Origin: Emcibacter sp.
Lineage (GTDB): Bacteria; Pseudomonadota; Alphaproteobacteria; Sphingomonadales; Emcibacteraceae
Reading direction: 5' to 3'
Length of the DNA stretch: 33,934 nucleotides
Assembly: GCA_027019205.1 (NCBI GenBank)
Contig: JALUWZ010000173.1
Span: forward strand, 1 to 33,934
Made by a program: the position numbers and the translations under genes. Shown here one piece after another: positions 17,099-23,535 of the stretch. The notes below the pieces were generated by a model that worked only from the letters and a program-made list of their open reading frames with translations, was not told the DNA's origin and searched no databases. Numbering within the stretch: the stretch's first letter is position 1; each line of letters begins with the position of its first letter.

Positions 17099-17905
17099 AT
17101 GACAAATATGCCCCGCCAGACCATTCCTTACCGGACCCTCTCCGAAAAGCTATGTGAAACCACTCTCGAAGCAGGTCGGAAAATCATGGATATTTATGCC
17201 CGGGATTTCGCGGTCGCCTACAAGGATGACAGCTCGCCGGTGACTGAGGCGGATCAGGCAGCGGAAAAAATTATTCTGCGCGATCTGGCCGAAATTGCCC
17301 CGGACATCCCCGTCATTGCCGAGGAAATGGCCAGCGCCGGTAATATCCCCGATGTCGCCGATATATTCTGGCTGGTCGACCCGCTGGACGGCACAAAGGA
17401 ATTCATCAAGAAAGGCACTGATTTTACCGTAAATATCGCCCTGATAGAGGATGGTCAACCAGGGTTCGGCATTGTCTATGCCCCGGCGCTCGGGCGCATG
17501 TTTGTTGCAAAAGACCCCGACACCGCCGTCCAGATGACCATCCGCGAGGGCCGCTTTATCGGCCCGGAACAGCCGATCTCGGTCCGGGACGTGCCGGAGG
17601 GCGGCATCACCGCCGTCGCCAGCAAATCTCACCGGGACGCCGACACCGATGCTTTTCTGGAAAAGCTTGGCATAAGTGATGTCGTCTCCATCGGCAGTTC
17701 GCTCAAATTTTGTCTGGTGGCAAGCGGAGAAGCCGACATATACCCGCGCTTTGGCCCGACCATGGAATGGGACACCGGCGCGGGCCACGCGGTGCTGAGG
17801 GCGGCAGGCGGCACGGTCTCGAACCCGGACGGCACCCCGTTCCACTACCGGAAACCCGGCTTCCACAACGGTTTCTTCATCGCCAATGGCCGGGTTGATT
17901 ATTAA
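17099..17905 (+). CDS. cysQ: 3'(2'),5'-bisphosphate nucleotidase CysQ
   Basis: CysQ is a Mg2+-dependent phosphatase of the inositol-monophosphatase fold that hydrolyses 3'-phosphoadenosine 5'-phosphate to AMP, clearing a by-product of sulfate assimilation. Metal ligands are visible as E75 (PVIAEE), D94 and D97 in WLVDPLDGTKEF, and the late Asp in WDTGAGHAVLRAAGG. The substrate-recognition stretch GSSLKFCLVA matches CysQ better than SuhB or HisN. The protein is complete at 268 aa. A second ATG three codons downstream could also be the start. Convergent with lysE 12 bp downstream. Confidence 0.92.
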   Translation: MTNMPRQTIPYRTLSEKLCETTLEAGRKIMDIYARDFAVAYKDDSSPVTEADQAAEKIILRDLAEIAPDIPVIAEEMASAGNIPDVADIFWLVDPLDGTKEFIKKGTDFTVNIALIEDGQPGFGIVYAPALGRMFVAKDPDTAVQMTIREGRFIGPEQPISVRDVPEGGITAVASKSHRDADTDAFLEKLGISDVVSIGSSLKFCLVASGEADIYPRFGPTMEWDTGAGHAVLRAAGGTVSNPDGTPFHYRKPGFHNGFFIANGRVDY

Positions 17906-17922
17906 AAAGATGGATTATTAAA
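17897..17922. repeat. Direct repeat carrying both convergent stop codons
   Basis: GATTATTAAA occurs at 17897-17906 and 17913-17922. The first copy holds the cysQ stop and the second the lysE stop on the other strand. A small local duplication has apparently created the 12-bp separator. No terminator hairpin is visible. Confidence 0.55.
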
Positions 17923-18535
17923 GCAGGTTTTTCGCCAGCGCCCAGACCCCGCATCCGGCAACGATCAGGGCCGAAACCCGGTTAATCAGGATCAGATGAT
18001 GGTCAGACAGGCGGTCTTTCATATAGCCCGCACAGCGGGTCACCGTGAACCACCACAGGCTTGAACCAAGGAAAATACCGCCGATAAGGGCCAGCTCGTT
18101 TCCGGTCCGTTGTCCGACATCGCCAAGCCCGAGCGCCCCGAACAGAAAGACAAAACCCAATATGGTCATCGGATTCATAATCGTCAGGGTAAAGGCTCCG
18201 ACCGCCCCTTTAAGCCGGTCACGGACCGTATCCTTTACATCGGCCAGATGAGGATGCCGGGTCCAGAGATTGATACTGACCATAATCAGGATCACCCCGC
18301 CGACAATGCCGAACCAGCCGTCCACCCGGTGCACGATCCCGGTGACCGATGACAGGCCAAATACGGCAATTGACCCGAAAATGGTATCCGCCACTGCCGC
18401 CCCCATCCCGACGGTAAAGCCGTTGCGTTTGCTATAGGCCAATGTGCGCCGGATGCAGATCAGATTTACCGGTCCCAACGGGGCCGCCATCAGCACCCCG
18501 ATCAGTCCCCCCCAGAGAATGTAAATCAAAGACAT
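17918..18535 (-). CDS. LysE/RhtB-family transporter
   Basis: This is a small inner-membrane exporter of the LysE superfamily, usually moving amino acids or similar metabolites out of the cell. The start MSLIYILWGGLIGVLMAAPLGPVNLICIRRTL carries the family's N-terminal GxxxxxxPGP-like motif (here APLGPVN). About six hydrophobic segments follow, with a central MNPMTILGFVF helix. I chose the ATG at 18535 (205 aa), with GGGA upstream. In-frame ATG 18562 and TTG 18610 give longer, more polar N-termini unlike the family. Substrate unknown. Confidence 0.85.
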   Translation of the reverse strand: MSLIYILWGGLIGVLMAAPLGPVNLICIRRTLAYSKRNGFTVGMGAAVADTIFGSIAVFGLSSVTGIVHRVDGWFGIVGGVILIMVSINLWTRHPHLADVKDTVRDRLKGAVGAFTLTIMNPMTILGFVFLFGALGLGDVGQRTGNELALIGGIFLGSSLWWFTVTRCAGYMKDRLSDHHLILINRVSALIVAGCGVWALAKNLL

Positions 18536-18628
18536 CGCCCATCCCGTTTTGCTCTTATTCATCCTTATATAGGCAATGCGCCGGTAATTTAAAGATTTTA
18601 TCTGGCTCAAACCCTTTTTTCATGTTAG

Positions 18629-18946
18629 ATGCGTTTCATGACACAGGATACAGAAAATATTGACCCGGAGGAAGACCCGGTCATCGGCTATATTATATCT
18701 GCCGTTGAGAGGGGGACTCCCGTCAGCCCGCGTGACATTGCGATAGAGATTGCGGACGACAGGGCAAAGGAAAACAGCCCCAAAGATGCCTGGCGCAAAT
18801 ATCTGCTGGCCGTCAAGCAACAGGCCAAGCATCTGGCCCGCACGGGCCGTATCAGCATTCTGCGGCGGGGCAGACCGATTGACCCCAACAAGATGAAAGG
18901 GCTGGTCAAACTGTCCCTGCCGGTCAGCCCGGCCCCGGAAGAATAG
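18629..18946 (+). CDS. DUF3253 family small protein
   Basis: This 105-aa cytoplasmic protein looks like one DUF3253 (winged-helix-like) domain. It has a helix VIGYIISAVERG, then SPRDIAIEIAD, a central WRKYLLAVKQQAKHLARTGRISILRRGRPIDP and a final strand GLVKLSLP. That order (W-x-x-x-L..V...A..L...G.I.I...G.P.DP....G...L) is the family pattern I remember. The biochemical function is not established. ATG 18629 or 18638 could start it. Its last 23 bp overlap the convergent JAMM-protease gene. Confidence 0.78.
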   Translation: MRFMTQDTENIDPEEDPVIGYIISAVERGTPVSPRDIAIEIADDRAKENSPKDAWRKYLLAVKQQAKHLARTGRISILRRGRPIDPNKMKGLVKLSLPVSPAPEE

Positions 18947-19340
18947 CCGCAAGCCGCCCGGATTTTTCTTCTGTGGCGAAAAAACCTGTCGCGCCACAAA
19001 CGCCGCCACTGACCTGAATGATCATCCATATCAGGCTGGAATCATGATTTTGAGCCTGATCATGAACGGACGGAACCGCCCGGCCATCGGGATGGCTGTG
19101 ATAATGGCCAAGGATTCTTTCAGTCCCGTCGCGGAGCTTTTTCTGATATTCAATGATCAGTGCCGGATCTATTTCAAAATTTTTCTCCGGATTTTGTGAC
19201 AGATTGGCGGAGGCCACGGCTTCCGTGATCATATAATCCGGTCTGCCAATCAATAATCCGCAGGCTTCCCGGGGATAGTCTTCCACGCAATGACTGAAGA
19301 TTCTCTCCCGCAGGTCAGCTGGCAGGCGCAGCATTGTCAT
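18924..19340 (-). CDS. M67-family JAMM/Mov34 metalloprotease
   Basis: This is a zinc-dependent JAB1/MPN-type peptidase (family M67), related to deubiquitinases and to bacterial enzymes that process ubiquitin-like sulfur carriers. The JAMM motif is complete. The catalytic Glu sits in YPREACGLLIG, and the zinc ligands are in GHYHSHPDGRAVPSVHD, which fits HxH-x10-D with the serine in place. 138 aa is normal for the stand-alone bacterial form. The start overlaps the end of the small membrane-protein gene by 26 bp. No sulfur-carrier gene (moaD/thiS/cysO type) is next to it, so its substrate is unknown. Confidence 0.9.
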   Translation of the reverse strand: MTMLRLPADLRERIFSHCVEDYPREACGLLIGRPDYMITEAVASANLSQNPEKNFEIDPALIIEYQKKLRDGTERILGHYHSHPDGRAVPSVHDQAQNHDSSLIWMIIQVSGGVCGATGFFATEEKSGRLAAILPGPG

Positions 19341-19677
19341 TATTCTGTTTCACCCTGATGGTTCCGATGATTTTTCCGGCCCTGTCCACAAGAATCAGCC
19401 GACTGGTTTTGCCGTCCCGGCCTGTCCTGATCCATAAATCCTGACCTGCCGCCGATGTTTCAAGGATTCTTTCCCCGGGATTCAGCATAACTTCAAAGTC
19501 AAAACTTTTATTCCTCACGGTCTCAACCACAGCCTGCTGTTCCTGCCGGGCGGCCCGCTTTTGGGCGAGGTCAATGACCTTCCACACCACAACAATCAGG
19601 CCGAGCGCAATTAAAATTCCCATAAAGATCACAATAAACTTGAGAAAGCTGTGATTTTTTGGCACTTCTTCTGTCAT
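19315..19677 (-). CDS. Small membrane-anchored protein, DUF6476-like
   Basis: This 120-aa protein has a short cytoplasmic lead (MTEEVPKNHSF) and one transmembrane helix (LKFIVIFMGILIALGLIVVVWKVIDLA). A ~80-residue soluble domain rich in beta strands follows (MLNPGERILETSAAGQDLWIRTGRDGKTSRLILVDRAGKIIGTIRV). The pattern of one TM helix plus an IxxT...L.L.....G....IL.D...G...G.I.. domain resembles what I recall as DUF6476, often beside rluD in alphaproteobacteria; name moderately sure. A longer frame continues upstream into rluD, but that part is antisense to rluD and not believable. The start codon overlaps the divergent rluD start by 2 bp. Confidence 0.7.
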   Translation of the reverse strand: MTEEVPKNHSFLKFIVIFMGILIALGLIVVVWKVIDLAQKRAARQEQQAVVETVRNKSFDFEVMLNPGERILETSAAGQDLWIRTGRDGKTSRLILVDRAGKIIGTIRVKQNNDNAAPAS

Positions 19678-20737
19678 GACGTTACAAATTCCCGATAATG
19701 AGACCATATCCCTTGAGTTAACGGTGGAAGAAGACATGCAGGGCCTGCGCCTTGACAGGTTTCTCGCCCGGAGGGTCCCTGACATCAGCCGCACCCGGCT
19801 GAAACAGATCATCTCCGACGGGGATGTCAGCCTTGCCAAATCCTCCCATCCGCCCGCAACCATAGACGACCCGTCATACCGGGTCAAATATCAAGATCAG
19901 ATATTTTTCACCCTGCCCGTCATCAGGGAATCGGAGCCGGAACCCCAGGATATCCCCCTTGAGGTGACCTATGAGGATGATCAGCTGATTGTTATCAACA
20001 AACCCGCCGGCATGGTGGTTCATCCGGCCCCCGGCAATCCCGACGGCACGCTGGTCAATGCGCTGCTCTATCACTGCGGTGACAGCCTGTCGGGCATTGG
20101 CGGGGTCAAAAGACCGGGCATCGTCCACCGGATTGACAAGGAGACCAGCGGGCTGATGATTGCCGCCAAGACCGACCTTGCCCATCAGAAGCTGGCAAAA
20201 CAATTTGCCCGCCATAGTATGGAACGGGCCTATCAGGCCGTGGTCTGGGGCGTGCCGAACCCGGCCAGCGGCGTCATTGACGAAAAGATTGGCCGCGATT
20301 CGCGCAATCGCCTGAAAATGGCAGTGGTCCCTGCGGAGAGCAGGCGCGGACGCGACGCTGTCACCCATTACAAGGTCCTGCGGCGGCTGGAGCCGAAAAG
20401 ACAGACATTTGATAAAGGCAGCGCCCTGAAGGGCCTGCCGCCGAGTCTCAGTCTGGTCGAATGCCGGCTGGAAACCGGGCGCACTCATCAGGTGCGCGTC
20501 CATATGTCACATATCCGCCATCCCCTGGTCGGCGACCCCTTTTATGGCCGCGTGGCAAGCCTGCGGTCAAAGAATTTCACCGCCCGCGCCCAACAGGCGA
20601 TCACGGAGTTTAAACGTCAGGCATTGCACGCCTTTCTTCTCGGATTCAAGCATCCGGTTACGGGCGCACACTTGACATTTGAAGCCGACCCCCCAAATGA
20701 TATGAAACGCCTTATTTTGGCCCTGGAGGATAAATAA
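19676..20737 (+). CDS. rluD: 23S rRNA pseudouridine synthase RluD-type
   Basis: This is a RluA-family pseudouridine synthase, most likely the RluD type that modifies helix 69 of 23S rRNA. N-terminal S4 RNA-binding domain (about residues 22-75: LRLDRFLARRVPDISRTRLK). Catalytic domain with D154 in HRIDKETSGLM and motifs INKPAGMVVHP, RAYQAVVWG and TGRTHQVRVHM. The protein has 353 aa, about 30 more than E. coli RluD. ATG 19676 keeps the conserved first strand (ISLELTVEED), so I prefer it although no ribosome-binding site is visible. An ATG 20 codons on has a better site (GGTGGAAG) but would cut that strand. Followed by rpoH with its own promoter. Confidence 0.92.
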   Translation: MTLQIPDNETISLELTVEEDMQGLRLDRFLARRVPDISRTRLKQIISDGDVSLAKSSHPPATIDDPSYRVKYQDQIFFTLPVIRESEPEPQDIPLEVTYEDDQLIVINKPAGMVVHPAPGNPDGTLVNALLYHCGDSLSGIGGVKRPGIVHRIDKETSGLMIAAKTDLAHQKLAKQFARHSMERAYQAVVWGVPNPASGVIDEKIGRDSRNRLKMAVVPAESRRGRDAVTHYKVLRRLEPKRQTFDKGSALKGLPPSLSLVECRLETGRTHQVRVHMSHIRHPLVGDPFYGRVASLRSKNFTARAQQAITEFKRQALHAFLLGFKHPVTGAHLTFEADPPNDMKRLILALEDK

Positions 20738-20768
20738 AATGATCAGGGTCCAGTTAAGCAGAAAAATA

Positions 20769-20777
20769 TGCTATAAT
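20769..20777 (+). promoter_or_regulatory. Extended -10 promoter for rpoH
   Basis: TGCTATAAT at 20769-20777 is a perfect extended -10 element (TGN-TATAAT), 24 bp before the rpoH ATG. A strong ribosome-binding site (GGTGGAG, about 20787-20793) follows. No good -35 is visible, as usual for extended -10 promoters. The short leader leaves little room for a long RNA thermometer like that of E. coli rpoH. Confidence 0.7.
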
Positions 20778-20800
20778 AAGCCGAAAGGTGGAGTATTCCA

Positions 20801-21697
20801 ATGGCCAGACAATTAACACCGGCAATCACGCCTGAGGGCAGCCTTACCCGCTATCTTCAGGAAATCCGCAAATTTCCGATGCTGAAACCGGAAGAGGAAT
20901 TCATGCTGGCCAAGGCATGGACCGAACATGGTGACAGTGACGCCGCCCACAGGCTGGTGACCTCCCACTTGCGCCTTGTGGCCAAGATCGCCATGGGCTA
21001 CCGGGGCTATGGCCTGCCGGTCGGCGAATTGATTTCCGAAGGCAATGTCGGCATGATGCAGGCGGTGAAACGCTTTGACCCCGACCGGGGTTTTCGCCTT
21101 GCGACCTATGCCATGTGGTGGATCAAGGCCTCGATTCAGGAATATATCCTGCGCTCATGGTCGCTGGTTAAAATCGGCACCACCGCCGCCCAGAAAAAGC
21201 TGTTCTTCAACCTGCGGCGCATCAAGGGCCAGATTCAGGCGATTGACGAGGGCGACCTGCACCCGGATCAGGTGACGGAAATTGCCACCCGCCTTAATGT
21301 CAGCGAAAATGATGTGGTGCAGATGAACCGGCGGATGGCCGGGGCCGATCACTCGCTCAACGCGCCGATGCGCGCCGATGCCGAAGGCGAATGGATGGAC
21401 TGGCTGCATGATGACGAGGCCATCGATCAGGAAACCGCCTATGCCAATGACGAGGAACTCAATAACCGCCGGGCATTGATGGCCGACGCCATGAAGGGCC
21501 TGAATGAACGGGAACAGCATATCCTGACCGAACGGCGGCTGAAGGACAGCCCGTCAACCCTGGAAGATCTGAGCAAGGTCTATAAAATCAGCCGCGAGCG
21601 GGTGCGCCAGATCGAGGTCCGCGCCTTTGAAAAGCTGCAAAAAGCCATGCAGAACGCGGCCTCTGAACAAGGCAAACGGGTTATTGACCAGAAATAA
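20801..21697 (+). CDS. rpoH: Heat-shock sigma factor RpoH (sigma-32)
   Basis: RpoH is an alternative sigma factor for heat-shock and protein-quality genes. Of 298 residues: region 1.2/2 (GSLTRYLQEIRKFPMLKPEEEF, LRLVAKIAMGYRGYGLP, FRLATYAMWWIKASIQEYILRSW), the RpoH box QKKLFFNLRR that separates it from RpoD, and region 4 with RRLKDSPSTLEDLSKVYKISRERVRQIEVRAFEKLQ. The extended -10 promoter and the strong ribosome-binding site fix the start. Alphaproteobacteria often have two RpoH copies, and which this is cannot be told. The stop is 1 bp from the convergent TraB-family gene's stop. Confidence 0.96.
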   Translation: MARQLTPAITPEGSLTRYLQEIRKFPMLKPEEEFMLAKAWTEHGDSDAAHRLVTSHLRLVAKIAMGYRGYGLPVGELISEGNVGMMQAVKRFDPDRGFRLATYAMWWIKASIQEYILRSWSLVKIGTTAAQKKLFFNLRRIKGQIQAIDEGDLHPDQVTEIATRLNVSENDVVQMNRRMAGADHSLNAPMRADAEGEWMDWLHDDEAIDQETAYANDEELNNRRALMADAMKGLNEREQHILTERRLKDSPSTLEDLSKVYKISRERVRQIEVRAFEKLQKAMQNAASEQGKRVIDQK

Positions 21698-21698
21698 A

Positions 21699-22616
21699 TT
21701 ACTGGATTTTTACGACCTTGTAACCTTTATCCCCGAGCATTCTGATAATGCCGTCCGGCCCGACAAGATGGGCCGCCCCGACGACGATAAAGGTCGTTTT
21801 GTCAACCGTTAAATACCGTTCAATAGCCGGTAGCCAGTTTCTGTTGCGGCTGACCAGCAATGCCTGATACATCGCCGGATTTTCGGCCATATCATCAACC
21901 ATGGTTTTGACCATCCTGTCCGTATTGCCGGACGCCCATGCCGCGAGATAGCTGTTGATATAGCTCTTGAAATCATCGAGTTTGTCAAGAGTATCGGTCA
22001 ACATGGCAACCTGCACCGACAGCGGATGATCAATCAGGGCCATCATCTGCTCGCGCGGTGTTTCGAGGCCGGATATCGGCTTTCCCGCCTGTTTGGCACG
22101 GGCCTGTAAATATTTATCAACCCCGCTATTCGGGTCCATACCGCTGCTGACAACCGCCGCAACGGAAAGCTGCAGCGCCATTACCCACGGTTTCATCCTG
22201 TCCACTGATGCTTCATTTATTTTTAACAATGTGGCGGTCTTGTTCAACAATTTCCGGTAATGGTCCTCATCCAGATGATTTTTCAGACTGTCCTGCGGCC
22301 CGAAAAAAGCGTTTTTAGCGATCAACCCCTGTATTTTCACCATGCTCTTCGGGTTTATATCCGTTTCAAGAACCAGTCTGTCTGCCCCTTCAAAAGACCG
22401 CCGGATGATACCGTCATACCAATGGTAACTGGCCGGCAGCAGATGAAAGGAGCCGAGCAGGTAAATTCGGCTTTTATCCTTTTTCACCATCCACAGGGCG
22501 GGGCGGGCCGTAATATTATCGGTGGCCCCCGCCGACGATGGCAACCCATCGGACAGGACCACAAGGCCGAAAAGAAAGGTTATAATAAAAAATCGGGCAA
22601 ACAGTTTTCTGATCAT
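21699..22616 (-). CDS. TraB/GumN family exported protein
   Basis: This is a TraB/GumN-family protein (Tiki-like fold) with an N-terminal signal or anchor (MIRKLFARFFIITFLFGLVVL) that points to the periplasm. The two family motifs are present: GSFHLLP near the start of the mature domain (usually GTxH) and GAAHLVGPDGIIRML near the end. A conserved Glu lies in RLVLETDI. In this family the paired GxxH motifs and glutamate suggest a metal-dependent protease, but bacterial members are poorly studied. ATG 22616 (305 aa) follows AGGA. The frame runs 14 codons further up to a TTG without support. Confidence 0.85.
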   Translation of the reverse strand: MIRKLFARFFIITFLFGLVVLSDGLPSSAGATDNITARPALWMVKKDKSRIYLLGSFHLLPASYHWYDGIIRRSFEGADRLVLETDINPKSMVKIQGLIAKNAFFGPQDSLKNHLDEDHYRKLLNKTATLLKINEASVDRMKPWVMALQLSVAAVVSSGMDPNSGVDKYLQARAKQAGKPISGLETPREQMMALIDHPLSVQVAMLTDTLDKLDDFKSYINSYLAAWASGNTDRMVKTMVDDMAENPAMYQALLVSRNRNWLPAIERYLTVDKTTFIVVGAAHLVGPDGIIRMLGDKGYKVVKIQ

Positions 22617-22718
22617 ATAAATTATCCTGAATTCAGAGCCAAAAATAACGTTGTACAAAGCTTAGATTTCAATCATGTTAACAACAAGACAAACTTTATG
22701 AAAAGCCGCCAAAACCCC

Positions 22719-22747
22719 TTGCATTTAGGGATAAAGGGGGCTATATA
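22719..22747 (+). promoter_or_regulatory. Sigma-70 promoter of the rpmI-rplT operon
   Basis: TTGCAT (22719-22724), a 17-bp spacer and TATATA (22742-22747) form a good alphaproteobacterial housekeeping promoter (CTTGC...CTATAT type). Transcription should start near 22755, leaving a leader of about 100 nt before rpmI. Confidence 0.75.
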
Positions 22748-22806
22748 CCTCAACTTCATCGGGCGGTATGGCTGAGATTTAGGGCATGCCTCACCACCCG
22801 GAAAGC

Positions 22807-22828
22807 TTGGCACAGGCAACTGTGACAA
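22807..22828 (+). promoter_or_regulatory. GNRA-loop hairpin in the rpmI leader
   Basis: CACAG-GCAA-CTGTG forms a 5-bp stem closed by a GCAA tetraloop, extended past one G/A mismatch by TTG/CAA. It is in the untranslated leader, 27 nt before the rpmI start. Ribosomal-protein leaders often bind their own product (L20 here would be the candidate). That role is a guess. Confidence 0.45.
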
Positions 22829-22855
22829 TAAATTTTACCAAAAGGATCAAGCAAA

Positions 22856-23053
22856 ATGCCCAAGATGAAGACCAAAAGCAGTGCCAAAAAGCGCTTCAAA
22901 ATCACCGCGACCGGAAAGGTACGCTCCAGTCAGGCCGGCAAACAGCATGGCATGATCAAGCGTAGCAACAAACAGATCCGCAATCAGCGCGGAACCACCA
23001 TAATGTCAGATCCGGATGCCCGGATCGTCAAAAAATTTATGCCTTACGGTTAA
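22856..23053 (+). CDS. rpmI: Ribosomal protein L35
   Basis: L35 (bL35) is a small basic protein of the 50S subunit. The 65-aa sequence begins MPKMKTKSSAKKRFKITATGKV and ends with DARIVKKFMPYG, the classic family start and end. An AAGGATC ribosome-binding site precedes the ATG. It has its own promoter and is followed by rplT after 26 bp. infC, often the first gene of this operon, is not upstream here; the neighbour is a divergent TraB-family gene. Confidence 0.97.
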   Translation: MPKMKTKSSAKKRFKITATGKVRSSQAGKQHGMIKRSNKQIRNQRGTTIMSDPDARIVKKFMPYG

Positions 23054-23079
23054 TTCAGACGGTTGATTTAGGATAGAAA

Positions 23080-23439
23080 ATGGCCCATGTAAAAAGAGGC
23101 GTGACATCTCACGCACGTCACAAAAAAGTTCTCAAACTGGCAAAAGGCTACCGGGGTCGGCGTAAAAGCACGATCAGGATCGCCATGCAGGCGGTCGAAA
23201 AGGCCAGCCAATATGCCTACCGCGACCGCAAGGTCCGCAAGCGGAAATTCCGCGCATTATGGATTCAGCGCATCAATGCCGCTGCCCGTATCCATGATAT
23301 GACCTATTCACGATTTATGAACGGCCTGAAACTCGCAGGCATCGAACTTGACCGTAAAGTTCTGGCTGATCTGGCCGTTCGCGAACCGGATGCTTTCAAG
23401 GCAATCGCCGATCAGGCACAGGCAGCACTTAACGCCTGA
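23080..23439 (+). CDS. rplT: Ribosomal protein L20
   Basis: L20 (bL20) is an early assembly protein of the 50S subunit and, in other bacteria, the autoregulator of its operon. It has 119 aa, with the highly basic N-terminal extension MAHVKRGVTSHARHKKVLKLAKGYRGRRKS and the RNA-binding globular part (ALWIQRINAAARIHDMTYSRFMNGLKLAGIELDRKVLADLA). It is full length. A strong terminator follows, before pheS. Confidence 0.97.
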   Translation: MAHVKRGVTSHARHKKVLKLAKGYRGRRKSTIRIAMQAVEKASQYAYRDRKVRKRKFRALWIQRINAAARIHDMTYSRFMNGLKLAGIELDRKVLADLAVREPDAFKAIADQAQAALNA

Positions 23440-23464
23440 TTCTCCGGAACAGAAATTTACCGTC

Positions 23465-23505
23465 AAGGAGCCTGCTGCACCAGCGGTAGGCTCCTTTATG
23501 TTTTT
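23465..23505 (+). terminator. Rho-independent terminator between rplT and pheS
   Basis: AAGGAGCCT (23465-23473) pairs with AGGCTCCTT (23488-23496), and an inner GCTG-CAC-CAGC helix with a GGT bulge follows. It is trailed by TATGTTTTT. It ends about 30 bp before the pheS ATG, so pheST needs read-through or a promoter in this short gap. I see neither a clear promoter nor a Phe-rich leader peptide before it. Confidence 0.85.
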
Positions 23506-23535
23506 CAGGGCAAATAAAATTAATCGGGTGAGCAT

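Noticed and set aside
19678..19887. 70-residue N-terminal extension of the small membrane-protein frame
   Set aside because: It is antisense to the S4 domain of rluD. The protein starting at 19677 has a normal N-terminus and transmembrane helix.
23465..23535. Phe-leader attenuator for pheST (mini-frame starting MFF at 23499)
   Set aside because: The Phe codons come after the terminator hairpin, not before it, and no alternative antiterminator pairing was seen. A plain terminator is simpler.
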